From IMG/VR virus record IMGVR_UViG_3300025120_007855, positions 1 to 24,309 of that record: DNA of 24,309 nucleotides; one strand, written 5' to 3'. The stretch's first letter is position 1. Each line of letters begins with the position of its first letter. The DNA comes from a virus. This document shows positions 7,274 to 15,794 of this stretch, piece after piece. Position numbers and translations under genes: made by a program. The notes beneath the pieces are model-generated. The model saw only the letters and a program-made list of their open reading frames with translations, had not been told where the DNA came from and ran no database searches.

Positions 7274-8160
7274 AAATCACCATCATAAATGTTTGATTTC
7301 TTTTTGTACTCATCCCATTCTACTCTACATTCATCTGGTGTAAAGAGTTTTCCTTCTCGATCCATATAATATGTTGGATAACTGTAAATGCTACATCCTA
7401 AACTCCACCATCCTTTTGAAAGGTTGTGATGAAACCAATACTTAGGTGCAATGCACATTTCTAAGTGATCAGATGTCCATAAAGGAAAGCAAGAGAATGT
7501 AGATGTTGTACAGATAACATTTCTAGCATTCTTAATAGCAACATAATCCCATGCCACGTCAACATGATATGCTGGAATATCTGGAAGCATATTTTTGGCA
7601 GTTTCAACATCATCAGTAACAATACAATATTCCATGTCAGGATTATATTCCGACATATGCTGCATTGCATTATACCAATAAGATGCTGGAACATAGGCAC
7701 CAGCATTTCCAATCATGTCTCCACCACGGAAGTTCAATACACAAATATTTTTTCCATTGGTATCATGATGTTCGTGCATTATACGAATCTTTAACCAGTC
7801 TTTGACTAGATTAAGTTCATCATAAAAGTAATCTTCAGATTGAAAATTACCATAGATTATATGATTGTCAGGAATAGATAGTAAACCTTTATCAGTCAAA
7901 CGGATATCAGTATGCAACCGTTTGTCAGTATGTAATGCATGTCTGTATTCATTATATCTAACAAGATTATCAGGAACCTCTTTACCATAATCAAGGTTCA
8001 TAAAATAAAAACCTTTCTTATTAACTCTAGAGTCTCCTGCACTCTGAAGTCCTTTAATACCAAAATCATAACCCAGTCTACGGGCTAAGACTCTAGTTGT
8101 TACATATGCAAATAGTTGATTTCCAAGTCCTTGTCCATGCAAAAATTCAGTCGCTAACAT
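7270..8160 (-). CDS. Divergent GT11-like fucosyltransferase
   Basis: A 296-aa protein with the N-terminal GT11 motif GQGLGNQLFAYVTTRVLARR (9-28) and the GNFQSEDYFYDE motif (104-115), so the fold is that of an alpha-1,2-fucosyltransferase. The donor-binding motif is degenerate: FRGGD (144-148) replaces HxRRGD, with one arginine kept, and the C-terminal SSxSWWGAW motif is reduced to TSTFSCFPLW (219-228). Donor or acceptor use may therefore differ from the other two GT11 genes. I start at the ATG at 8160, which gives a 14-nt overlap; a TTG at 8190 would extend it by 10 residues with no support. The C-terminus is longer than in the neighbours (ending about 296) and rich in Lys and Asp. Confidence 0.78.
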   Translation of the reverse strand: MLATEFLHGQGLGNQLFAYVTTRVLARRLGYDFGIKGLQSAGDSRVNKKGFYFMNLDYGKEVPDNLVRYNEYRHALHTDKRLHTDIRLTDKGLLSIPDNHIIYGNFQSEDYFYDELNLVKDWLKIRIMHEHHDTNGKNICVLNFRGGDMIGNAGAYVPASYWYNAMQHMSEYNPDMEYCIVTDDVETAKNMLPDIPAYHVDVAWDYVAIKNARNVICTTSTFSCFPLWTSDHLEMCIAPKYWFHHNLSKGWWSLGCSIYSYPTYYMDREGKLFTPDECRVEWDEYKKKSNIYDGDL

Positions 8161-9442
8161 ATTCAGATGCCACTTTGCTGATATAATCAATCATCTTATT
8201 GGTGATTGTAGGCGAACATCCAAGGAAGAACACTAAGTCCAACACTTGGTTCGCGTTTGGATATTTATTCGCGTCATCAAGATGCGAATATCCAGGGTGA
8301 AGAAGAATGTTACCAGCAAAGTAATTTCTTGTTTGAACTTTATTATCTTCAAAATGTTTAACAAGAGAATGTTTCAGATTCTTATTTTCACAGAGAATCG
8401 GAACTCCAAACCAACTTGTCTCTGCATTTGGCATCTCATTCATCACGCGAATACCAGGAATACGCTCAACAATTTGATGGATCAACAATTTATTTTTGCG
8501 ACGTTTTTCATGTATCTCTTCAAACTTGAGGAGTTGTACTGAACCAACTGCACCTTGCAAGTCAAGAGGTTTCAGGTTATACCCCATATTTCCAAAGACA
8601 TACTTATGATCAACGATATCAGGATAATTTTCCAACCACTTATCAAATCGCCGTCCACATACACCATTAGACAACAGATTTTGTTGCCCTACACAATAGC
8701 ACCCACGTCCCCACCAAGCAAAACTACGTGCCAAGTCAATAATTGCTTTGTTGTTAGAGGACACCATACCACCTTCAATAGTGCAAATATGATGTGCAGG
8801 ATAGAAGGAGCATGATGCAGCTATAGCACGTTCTGTAAGATATTTTCCTTCATACTTACTACCAAGACTATCACAATTATCAGCAATTAATTCAATTTGA
8901 TGTCTATCAAGAATGTCATAAAGAGCATTCATATTATATGGATTACCTAGAACAGGAGAAGAAAAAACTGCTCTTGTTTTATCAGTTATTCTTGCTTCAA
9001 CTTGAGTCAAATCCCAATTAAGATCAGTCCAATCAATGTCAACAAAAACTGGTTTCAGTCCTGCCTGAACAATAGGAGCGACTGTTGTAGCAAACCCACA
9101 GGCACATACAATAATTTCGTCACCATCTGCCCAGTTGAAATATTTCTTCAATGCTGCAATCATTACTAGATTAGCAGATGAACCAGAGTTCACCATTACA
9201 GAATGTTTGAACCCAAACTTTCGCGAGAACTCATGCTCAAAACGATTTACCTTTTCACCAGAAGACAACCATTTACCCTTCATAATAGAGTAAATTAGTT
9301 CTCTCGCCTCACTATCATCCCAATAAGGCCCAGAGTAATAAATTGGTTTTCCTTCTTTCCAGTCTTTATTTGCCATGAATGGAAAGATGTCGTCATCCAT
9401 CTCTTTCGCGGACTCAATAAAGGTATCAATCAGTTGGTACAT
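8147..9442 (-). CDS. rfbH: RfbH-type CDP-4-keto-6-deoxyglucose 3-dehydratase (E1-like, PLP and [2Fe-2S])
   Basis: A 431-aa DegT/DnrJ/EryC1/StrS fold protein. The usual PLP lysine is absent: SFYPAHHI (212-219) has H217 there, the hallmark of E1/RfbH (also ColD) dehydratases that use PMP. It also keeps the E1 cysteine spacing C190-X57-C248-X1-C250, with a final C262 after X11 where E1 has X7, so a [2Fe-2S] cluster is likely. Other family segments are VNSGSSANL (84-92), ADNCDSLGSKYEGKYL (187-202), DHKYVFGNMGYNLK, and LQGAVGSVQL. The reaction would remove the C3 hydroxyl of a CDP-4-keto-6-deoxyhexose, on the route to 3,6-dideoxysugars. The partner reductase and CDP-glucose 4,6-dehydratase are not in the window. 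It starts at ATG 9442, overlapping the SDR gene by 13 nt. Confidence 0.88.
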   Translation of the reverse strand: MYQLIDTFIESAKEMDDDIFPFMANKDWKEGKPIYYSGPYWDDSEARELIYSIMKGKWLSSGEKVNRFEHEFSRKFGFKHSVMVNSGSSANLVMIAALKKYFNWADGDEIIVCACGFATTVAPIVQAGLKPVFVDIDWTDLNWDLTQVEARITDKTRAVFSSPVLGNPYNMNALYDILDRHQIELIADNCDSLGSKYEGKYLTERAIAASCSFYPAHHICTIEGGMVSSNNKAIIDLARSFAWWGRGCYCVGQQNLLSNGVCGRRFDKWLENYPDIVDHKYVFGNMGYNLKPLDLQGAVGSVQLLKFEEIHEKRRKNKLLIHQIVERIPGIRVMNEMPNAETSWFGVPILCENKNLKHSLVKHFEDNKVQTRNYFAGNILLHPGYSHLDDANKYPNANQVLDLVFFLGCSPTITNKMIDYISKVASEYVSD

Positions 9443-10221
9443 AACTCTTTGATAATTTCAGTAATGCTAATATTGGGACTAAAACCTAACGCTCTCACCT
9501 TACTACAATCCAGACACATATCCTGACTGTAACCAATCTTGCTAAGAATATTAGAATCTGATTTAAGGAAGTGCTTAGCAGTTTTCATTATATCACATAA
9601 TGACATCATCTGTCCACTTCCTATGTTATAGATGCTATCCAGTTCTCCTTTATTTAATACCAAATTTATACCTCTACAAACGTCATCTACATGCAATACA
9701 TCACGATATATTTTACCTTCATTTACTAATGTTATATCTTCTCCCTTCTTGAGAAGACTTATCAAATAGGAAATAGCATTTTTCTTTGGAGATGCTTTTG
9801 GATCTGTGCCACCAACAACATTAGGCATACGAAGTATTCTATACTTCACACCATAGGTTCTACAGAAATCAATCAATAAATCTTCTGCACATTTCTTTGT
9901 AATAGAATAAAAACCTTTTGGATTGCACAACACATCTTCTCTAGCAGGAAGTTCACAGTCTCCATAAACAAACCAAGAAGAGATAAAATTAAAACAAATA
10001 TCACTAGTGCGACAATTGTTTAGTACTTCGCAAAGAATGCGAAGATTAGTATCAACATCTAATGTAATATCAGTATGAATATTACTATTATCTACTGTTG
10101 AGATAAAATATAAAATTTCCTTGGTATAAGGAAATCTCTCTTCCCTAGGAATAATGACAGTATCATCATACATCTGACAATATCTTCCGCCAATATAACC
10201 TGCTCCATAAACACTCAACAC
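9430..10221 (-). CDS. NAD-dependent epimerase/dehydratase (extended SDR)
   Basis: A 263-aa extended short-chain dehydrogenase, shorter than the usual 310-340 aa. The NAD-binding motif is VYGAGYIGG (4-12), a catalytic SSWFVYGD (81-88) and YSITKK with Y105 and K109 follow, and the RxPNVVGG segment (115-122) and RDVLHVDDV (168-176) are typical of nucleotide-sugar epimerases and dehydratases. The product sugar is not readable. It lies immediately upstream of the RfbH-like dehydratase, so the two might act on one intermediate, for example as the 4-keto reductase or epimerase of a deoxysugar. The start is a GTG at 10221 with GAGGA nine bases before it; the overlap with the preceding gene is 7 nt. 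Confidence 0.82.
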   Translation of the reverse strand: MLSVYGAGYIGGRYCQMYDDTVIIPREERFPYTKEILYFISTVDNSNIHTDITLDVDTNLRILCEVLNNCRTSDICFNFISSWFVYGDCELPAREDVLCNPKGFYSITKKCAEDLLIDFCRTYGVKYRILRMPNVVGGTDPKASPKKNAISYLISLLKKGEDITLVNEGKIYRDVLHVDDVCRGINLVLNKGELDSIYNIGSGQMMSLCDIMKTAKHFLKSDSNILSKIGYSQDMCLDCSKVRALGFSPNISITEIIKELCTN

Positions 10222-10910
10222 TCTATCAAATCCTCAGTCCACATCATGTAAAGAAGTCTCTCAATCAAGTAAGACTCACCAGAGGTACTTTGAAACTCTT
10301 CAGGTGGTTCATAAGAAACATAAAACTGCAGTTGTTGATAGAATTTCTCACTAAATTTAAGAATATTTGCCTTAGGAACAACATAATTTCCTCCAGGTGC
10401 AAACCTATTATAAGGAAAATTAGGTGGGTTTACAAACAACTTGTTTAACATTTGAGGAAATGTTGCAAAGTGTCTAGTGTAAACTGTTTGATTTGTAACT
10501 GCTTCCCATGTAGGTTGAATGAATCCACCACCATTACATACAAAAGAAGTGGAGTCATGAAATCGTTCGATTGGGAGAAAATATTCCGCAGTAAGCGCAC
10601 GGTAAAATCTCTCGCGAGTGGTGTAATACTCAGCACCACCACGTTCTTCAGGCCTCTGAAACATATTACCCTTAATAAAGATGCAAATATCAGGGAGATT
10701 ATCATAATGATCTACAATATAGCGCATAATATCATAGATATTTTCACCTACATTTGGCGAACGAATACTTTTACCAAGATGACTCCAATCTTTTACATCA
10801 TCACTCCTATCGTAAATGATAGTATTCTGTGGAGTGAATCCATAATCATGTGTGGATATTAACCACTCCAAGTCAGAATTGTGATTTGATACTACTAAGG
10901 TTTTTTCCAT
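10215..10910 (-). CDS. DUF3431-like protein, putative glycosyltransferase
   Basis: A 231-aa protein resembling DUF3431 proteins, which are found among LPS and capsule genes and are suspected transferases. The pattern seen is VVSNHNSDLEWL (6-17) near the N-terminus, the VGENIYDIMRYIVDHYDNLP segment (53-72) leading into DICIFIKGN, and the C-terminal GESYLIERLLYMMW (212-225) that matches the family's Glu-Arg-Leu-Trp end. There is no signal peptide or membrane helix. The ATG at 10910 lies within the end of the preceding gene (16-nt overlap). I do not know its reaction; a sugar or sugar-like group transfer is inferred from family context only. Confidence 0.65.
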   Translation of the reverse strand: MEKTLVVSNHNSDLEWLISTHDYGFTPQNTIIYDRSDDVKDWSHLGKSIRSPNVGENIYDIMRYIVDHYDNLPDICIFIKGNMFQRPEERGGAEYYTTRERFYRALTAEYFLPIERFHDSTSFVCNGGGFIQPTWEAVTNQTVYTRHFATFPQMLNKLFVNPPNFPYNRFAPGGNYVVPKANILKFSEKFYQQLQFYVSYEPPEEFQSTSGESYLIERLLYMMWTEDLIEC

Positions 10911-11821
10911 TTATCAAAGAAGTTGTTAATATCGAGAGAACTATAATCTGTTTTTTGAGTGTCGATGAATAGTTGATTGTTATCAATTAGAAATTGTTCT
11001 GTTACTTCAGAGTAATCATCAACCCAAAGAACTGGATAAGTTGCATATAACTGTTCAAGAAAAGGAGTTCTTTTCATCACAGGGACTCTTCCCATATAAA
11101 CTGTTTCCCAGTTTCTATGGCAGTCAATGGCATTTCCCCTAGGACATAGGACAAACTTACACCCCCACATTCTATCAAGATAAGTTTGAAAGTCAACTCG
11201 TTCAGTCTCTACAATCGCCCATGGTTTGTCAATAAACTTTTCAGTTAAACCTTTTCTTTCTTCATGAGAGTTTTCATTGATACCGACATATAATAATCTA
11301 AACGATCTGGGTTCTTTCTCATTATTCATATAGGAGTGGAGAACTTCATTTCTATCATCACTCAAAGACATACGTCTCTGAACACCATATGGAGCAGGAA
11401 TCACTCTTTGCCCAGACACGTTAGAGTTTGCAGCAACAACACGAACTACATTATCAGGTAAAGAATCAAAAATATGATCATCTAAAGGAGTATCCTCCAG
11501 ATTTGTAAAGATGATAAACTTCATCTCAGGAAATTCTCCACACAATTTAAGCAGATCATTGTTCTCCATCATGGCATCCACGATAGGTTTATCACTCTCC
11601 TTTACTTCAACAATATCCCTTTTATATAAGCGAATATTATCTATAAAGAGAGTCATATAGTCTCTGCTTTTTTTAATTTCAAACACTTTAGATGCAAACT
11701 CTATGTTTATAAAATTTGCATCTTTCATAAAGTGTGTGTAAATATTACTCCACTGTCCAGATTGATCGCCAAATGAGTAATCACAAAGTCTAGACAGTGC
11801 TACACCTTCAATTAGTTCCAT
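10895..11821 (-). CDS. Exostosin-like glycosyltransferase
   Basis: A 308-aa protein with an exostosin-type C-terminal domain: CKFVLCPRGNAIDCHRNWE (221-239) followed by MGRVPVMKRTPFLEQLY, which matches the F-x-L-x-P-x-G...R...E...G-x-x-P-V donor site of GT47 enzymes and ribitol-xylosyltransferase-like proteins. The N-terminal half (1-150) contains a segment IIFTNLEDTPLDDHIFDS and PAPYGVQRR, where the acceptor-side fold would lie, but no known motif. The role would be transfer from a nucleotide-sugar onto the growing glycan. Start ATG at 11821 overlaps the GT17 gene by 10 nt. Identity beyond exostosin-like is uncertain. Confidence 0.72.
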   Translation of the reverse strand: MELIEGVALSRLCDYSFGDQSGQWSNIYTHFMKDANFINIEFASKVFEIKKSRDYMTLFIDNIRLYKRDIVEVKESDKPIVDAMMENNDLLKLCGEFPEMKFIIFTNLEDTPLDDHIFDSLPDNVVRVVAANSNVSGQRVIPAPYGVQRRMSLSDDRNEVLHSYMNNEKEPRSFRLLYVGINENSHEERKGLTEKFIDKPWAIVETERVDFQTYLDRMWGCKFVLCPRGNAIDCHRNWETVYMGRVPVMKRTPFLEQLYATYPVLWVDDYSEVTEQFLIDNNQLFIDTQKTDYSSLDINNFFDKWKKP

Positions 11822-12669
11822 GGTTTAATAAACTCTGCGTACTTCTCTTGATTTTCTATAATGTATTCAGGGTAACTCTCATCAATGGGAACTGCTTCAT
11901 ATGTCATCCCTCTACCAATAGGATCAAGTCCTTGTTCTATCTTTTCTTTTGCGTTGTCAGTAATAGATGAGATATTATTCTCTGTATGTTCGTAGGAAGC
12001 AAGTTTCAGTTTAAAGTTTTCAGCGTTACCTAAGAAACTAAAGTGCCAACCACCATTAGTAATCTTATAAGCATTAGCATGATTTTGCCGATGCTGATCA
12101 ATAGTGGTTTCTTTCAGGTGTTTCCAAGTACAAAGTCTCGTTCCCATCCAGTCACATTGATATAAGAAGTTCAGTTTGAAGTAATAAGCATTGCAAATAG
12201 TTGTGTAATGTTTACTAGGATCAAACCAGGATAGATCCTCAAGTACAAGAGGGTTGATAATTTCATCAGCATCACTAGTCATCACGATGTCACCATCTTC
12301 AGCACCAGCTTTCTCAATACCAAAACAACTTGCATTACGATTATAAACAGCACGTTGGAATCTGATGGGCAAATCAATAAAACGCTGTCCATATGGATCA
12401 AGTTCGCCATAACCAATATGAAACTTGCTCTTCTCCATCATGTGTGAGAAATCATTAGGGATCTCCTCTGTGATGTTATGAACAATTTTGTCATGCCATT
12501 TAGCAAATCTATCCTTATTTTCTTCATAATACAGTGGTTTTTCATTACCACTAACAGTATATGGAGACTCAGTTAGCACAAACTTGTCTACCACATCACC
12601 AAGAATGTTGAGACGCATCTCAAGCAGTTCGAGTTCATTAAAGAAAATAAAAGAGTCAAATACTTTCAT
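11812..12669 (-). CDS. Glycosyltransferase family 17 (N-acetylglucosaminyltransferase type)
   Basis: A 285-aa GT17 protein. The eukaryotic founder (MGAT3) adds the bisecting GlcNAc in beta-1,4 linkage; bacterial and phage members are common but little studied. The whole N-terminal signature is present: KVFDSFIFFNELELLEMRL (2-20), VDKFVLTESPYTVSGNEKP (27-45), LYYEENKDRFAKW, then PIRFQRAVYNRN and the metal site IVMTSDADEIINP with D133, D135 and E136. The later LCTWKHLK and GGWHFSFLG segments also match. Donor probably UDP-GlcNAc by family, not proven. It starts with ATG at 12669 and overlaps the oxygenase gene by 4 nt. Confidence 0.9.
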   Translation of the reverse strand: MKVFDSFIFFNELELLEMRLNILGDVVDKFVLTESPYTVSGNEKPLYYEENKDRFAKWHDKIVHNITEEIPNDFSHMMEKSKFHIGYGELDPYGQRFIDLPIRFQRAVYNRNASCFGIEKAGAEDGDIVMTSDADEIINPLVLEDLSWFDPSKHYTTICNAYYFKLNFLYQCDWMGTRLCTWKHLKETTIDQHRQNHANAYKITNGGWHFSFLGNAENFKLKLASYEHTENNISSITDNAKEKIEQGLDPIGRGMTYEAVPIDESYPEYIIENQEKYAEFIKPWN

Positions 12670-13361
12670 AGTTTTATTTTAATAGCGTTGTTGTCAATGT
12701 CATGAATACGAAGGTTAAATGAAATTGTCATTCTCTTCTTAAAACTAAAGTTTCTTGATGAGTAATGAGGAATTTTATTTTCAAATAATGTAAGTTTACC
12801 TACCTCATTGACTGAGTGATAGGTTTCTGGATGGTTTATTTGATTGACTGGGTTAATAAAAACAGTCTCCGACTCCTTTACTTTAACACAAAAGTTGCCT
12901 CCAAGGTAGCACTTTGGGTTAACAGAGTGAATGTGAGGTGCAACTTTCTCACCAAAGTTTAATATGTTTATCCATCCATTAAGATAAACATATTCCGGTA
13001 AAGGAATATTGAGCAAATCACATAGGACACGATGTTGCTCAACAATTGCGTTTCTCAAAGCATATAGGTTCGCATTTTTAAATTTAAAGACATTATAAAG
13101 AGAATATCTTGCCATAATATTACTTCTTCCAAGTTTTGTATTGCCATCTGATACTTTATCTCTGATAAGAACGGGGTGCCATTTTATGATTTTCCTATGT
13201 TTTTCCATTAGAAAATCGAAAAGAAACTCATTATTAATATTATCCCATGTCTTTTCAATCAAATATATGTTCCATGTGGGGGCGAACGGAGTCTCTGGAG
13301 GATCACTTCTAAAATTGTGAACGTAGTATTCACATTCATCCCTTAACATAGAAGGTATCAA
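12666..13361 (-). CDS. 2OG-Fe(II) oxygenase family protein
   Basis: A 231-aa protein with the iron and 2-oxoglutarate signature of the 2OG-Fe(II) oxygenases: PHIHS with H143 and H145, a third ligand H199 in NKIPHYSSR, and the 2OG-binding Arg R210 in KKRMTISFNL. The HxH in place of HxD is typical of the phage and marine bacterial branch seen in this window. It would hydroxylate or otherwise oxidise a substrate, possibly a sugar or methyl group of the glycan, since it lies between GT17 and FkbM genes. The start is probably a TTG at 13361, which has AAAGGA a few bases before it and overlaps the upstream stop as TTGA; an ATG at 13349 would be 8 nt downstream of that stop and lacks an obvious ribosome site. 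Confidence 0.75.
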   Translation of the reverse strand: MIPSMLRDECEYYVHNFRSDPPETPFAPTWNIYLIEKTWDNINNEFLFDFLMEKHRKIIKWHPVLIRDKVSDGNTKLGRSNIMARYSLYNVFKFKNANLYALRNAIVEQHRVLCDLLNIPLPEYVYLNGWINILNFGEKVAPHIHSVNPKCYLGGNFCVKVKESETVFINPVNQINHPETYHSVNEVGKLTLFENKIPHYSSRNFSFKKRMTISFNLRIHDIDNNAIKIKL

Positions 13362-13978
13362 ACCAATCCTTTCCTAATGTATAGAGCATCTCCCCAAGTT
13401 TGAGATCCGTGCCATCCAGTAGCAACACGATCAAATTCTACCAGATACTTGTCTATATCACCAATCATAGCGTTGTTTTCATAAACTTCTGCTTGATTCA
13501 CCTCTGTGTAGATGTAATCGATATTCTCTAGAGTTTTTGTTCCTCCTTTCAGAACTTCAAGTTCGTATCCTTGAGTGTCCATATTCAGAAAATTGTAAGT
13601 ATGATATTCCGGGATCTCATCATCGAGTGTAGAAATTTCTACATCAAGAGTTTCTGAGAAGATAACATCTGGAGACAACTCTAGATGCACTTTTGGTTTT
13701 AGAATTGAACCACAGAGTCCTGTAGGATCTGATGTCATTTCTGCTCTACCGACTCTATTCCCAAGAGCTTTGTTAACAAGTTTAGCAGGCAGTTCAACTT
13801 GATTTGCTCTTGCAGTGAGTTTTTCAAAACAGTGTTGTTGTGGTTCAAAGATGATGATATTTTCAATATCTTTCATCTTATAGTCCATCAATTCATCACC
13901 AATGTGTCCACCTACATGAATAACACCGCTGATATTGATATTGTATTGCTTAATGAGTGAGCTTAGAGAGAGTAACAT
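13358..13978 (-). CDS. FkbM family methyltransferase
   Basis: A 206-aa SAM-dependent methyltransferase of the FkbM type, which O-methylates hydroxyls on polyketides and sugars. SAM motif I is GVIHVGGHIGDE (18-29), the acidic motif is IIFEPQ (42-47), and the family-typical NMDTQGYELEVLKGG (132-146) is followed by DYIYTEVN, a strong FkbM mark. It sits in the middle of the carbohydrate block, between an SDR and the 2OG oxygenase gene, so O-methylation of one sugar residue is the natural reading. The ATG overlaps the stop of the SDR gene by one base (TAATG). FkbM genes are common in cyanophage and bacterial LPS clusters. Confidence 0.9.
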   Translation of the reverse strand: MLLSLSSLIKQYNINISGVIHVGGHIGDELMDYKMKDIENIIIFEPQQHCFEKLTARANQVELPAKLVNKALGNRVGRAEMTSDPTGLCGSILKPKVHLELSPDVIFSETLDVEISTLDDEIPEYHTYNFLNMDTQGYELEVLKGGTKTLENIDYIYTEVNQAEVYENNAMIGDIDKYLVEFDRVATGWHGSQTWGDALYIRKGLV

Positions 13979-14967
13979 TATTTCCAGTAATCGTAGATGT
14001 CTTTAGTAACTTCGTATTCCATAACCTTTACTTTTCTATTAGGTTGTTTCATCCCCCAGACAAACATATTTTCAACCAACTCTACAAGGTTTGTATTGTC
14101 CGTAAAGTTAAGCATTGACTTTGCTTTTGTATGATCACAATAAGCATGTTTCACTTCATGACGGGGTTCACCATGTTGAATAGGTACTTCATATCCATAC
14201 TTTTTAGCAATACTCTGAACAGTATGTGCTACTTCATTAAGAGTGAAGTATTTGTCGGCTCCAATATTAAATACCTCACCATCAAATCCCGTCAGAAGTT
14301 TATCAAACGGTTCCATATAATATTTGATATCAGAGAAGGCGCGAGTTTGTTCACCATCTCCATAAACAAGGATAGGTTCTGAATTTAATGCTTTTCGGAT
14401 AAAGATACCAATGACATTACGGTACTTGTCCCAAATATTCTGATAGATACCCAGAACATTGTGAGGACGAACGATATTATATCGAAGTCCAAACTGCTCA
14501 TGAGCAAGTTTCAAATCACACTCTACCGCGTATTTTGCAATACCATATGGATCAACAGGTTGTGGGCGTTTATCTTCTGTAAATGGGGGCGTCTGTTCCC
14601 CATAGACAGCCATAGAAGAAGTGAAGATAATTTTCGTTCCGTAGGTGATACACTCATTGATCAAATTAGCGGAAACGATAAGATTATTACGATAGTTGTA
14701 ATTACGAATAAAAGGAGAAAGTCCTTCAGCCGCATACGCCGCGAAATGAAGGAGGACATCAGGTTGATGCTCCTCAAAAAGTTCAGCAACTTTCTTTCTC
14801 CTCTCTAAGTTTAGTTTTACAAACGTAAACTTCTCCCCTTTAGGTACAAAAGCTTTGTACCCTCCAGAGAGATCATCAATACCTATTACTTCATGTCCTG
14901 AGTCAAGAAGGTGGCGAGCATAGTTTGAACCAAGCAAACCTGCACATCCAGTTACAAAAATTTTCAT
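13978..14967 (-). CDS. NAD-dependent epimerase (UDP-glucose 4-epimerase-like SDR)
   Basis: A 329-aa extended SDR of normal length. It has the dinucleotide motif VTGCAGLLGSN (5-15), FAAYAA (75-80), the catalytic TSSMAVYGE (116-124) with S117 or S118, PYGIAKYA with Y141 and K145, RPHNVLG, and YGDGEQTRAFSDI (202-214), all typical of UDP-hexose 4-epimerases and related sugar epimerases. GalE-like interconversion of UDP-glucose and UDP-galactose is the best guess. Epimerases with other substrates share the pattern, so confidence in the exact reaction is modest. ATG at 14967 overlaps the preceding gene by 4 nt. Confidence 0.85.
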   Translation of the reverse strand: MKIFVTGCAGLLGSNYARHLLDSGHEVIGIDDLSGGYKAFVPKGEKFTFVKLNLERRKKVAELFEEHQPDVLLHFAAYAAEGLSPFIRNYNYRNNLIVSANLINECITYGTKIIFTSSMAVYGEQTPPFTEDKRPQPVDPYGIAKYAVECDLKLAHEQFGLRYNIVRPHNVLGIYQNIWDKYRNVIGIFIRKALNSEPILVYGDGEQTRAFSDIKYYMEPFDKLLTGFDGEVFNIGADKYFTLNEVAHTVQSIAKKYGYEVPIQHGEPRHEVKHAYCDHTKAKSMLNFTDNTNLVELVENMFVWGMKQPNRKVKVMEYEVTKDIYDYWK

Positions 14968-15794
14968 CTATAATCAATGATAAATTGTCTTTGCTCTTCA
15001 GTGTTAGCCCAACTGCAAGGAATGACAGGGATATAATCATCACCTAGTTCCATAACATGAACTTCAACATCTGTATTAAACAGCATAGTATAATTTAGGT
15101 GCTCAGTCAATAGCAAATCTGTAGTGAAAAGATTCTCAATATTGCTAGAACAGAGAGCGGCCGCCATAGCAAATGTACCAACACCTGATAATGCTAAATT
15201 TTTAGCAGACATAAGTGTTGCAAAATCTTCTTGAACTGAGGACGACTTTACCTGAACCTTATCAATTTTACGAAGTTCATGAACAATAGGATTCTTATCA
15301 TCCGGTTCAGTAATAAGAATACATTTATCAAAACTCTCAATCAAATTAAGATAAAAGATTAGAGGATTAGGAACATAGTTAGTTGGCGGATCAAATATAC
15401 GATGATAGTTGTCTCCGCTTCTCAAGTGCATGACAATAGTTTCATCGTCAAGTGCTTCTTTCTGAGGAATTTTAAGAAAAGGTGCTACGTATTCTTTACA
15501 GATACGACGCATATTAGCATAGATATAACTTCTTTCTACACCTGTTTCATTTTCTCCCTCACAAATTCCCTTTTCACAATGAACAAGGGGTTCCCACGAA
15601 TAATATCTACCTTTCCCCGCCCACTGTGAAGTGTGCGACATATCTTGAAAATCGACTTTGAAATCGCTGATAACATCATGATCAAGTTTTTGTCTAAAAA
15701 CAGACTTGTAACCTTCAGCAGCCATTAGGCAATTAGCAACCTGTTGGATGTTATTACCAAGTCTACCGCTCCAATGCGATACTTCAAATGTCAT
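14964..15794 (-). CDS. GT11/GT23-like fucosyltransferase-fold protein
   Basis: A 276-aa protein with a reduced fucosyltransferase pattern: WSGRLGNNIQQVANCLMAAE (8-27), which matches the GRLGNQMFQYA motif, then VMHLRSGDNY (121-130) in place of HVRRGD, and a C-terminal LALSGVGTFAMAAAL (200-214) where the SSxSWWGAW motif would be. The HxRxGD core keeps His, one Arg and Asp, so GDP-sugar binding is plausible. It is the most divergent of the four GT11-like genes here and the first to be translated. It starts at ATG 15794 (4-nt overlap). The family is probable; donor and acceptor are unknown. Confidence 0.7.
   Translation of the reverse strand: MTFEVSHWSGRLGNNIQQVANCLMAAEGYKSVFRQKLDHDVISDFKVDFQDMSHTSQWAGKGRYYSWEPLVHCEKGICEGENETGVERSYIYANMRRICKEYVAPFLKIPQKEALDDETIVMHLRSGDNYHRIFDPPTNYVPNPLIFYLNLIESFDKCILITEPDDKNPIVHELRKIDKVQVKSSSVQEDFATLMSAKNLALSGVGTFAMAAALCSSNIENLFTTDLLLTEHLNYTMLFNTDVEVHVMELGDDYIPVIPCSWANTEEQRQFIIDYR

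Noticed and set aside
8248-8282. Imperfect inverted repeat (GGATA...TATCC and TTCGC...GCGAA) in the RfbH-like gene
   Set aside because: The stem has a bulge, lies mid-gene and has no nearby promoter or start; likely chance in coding sequence.
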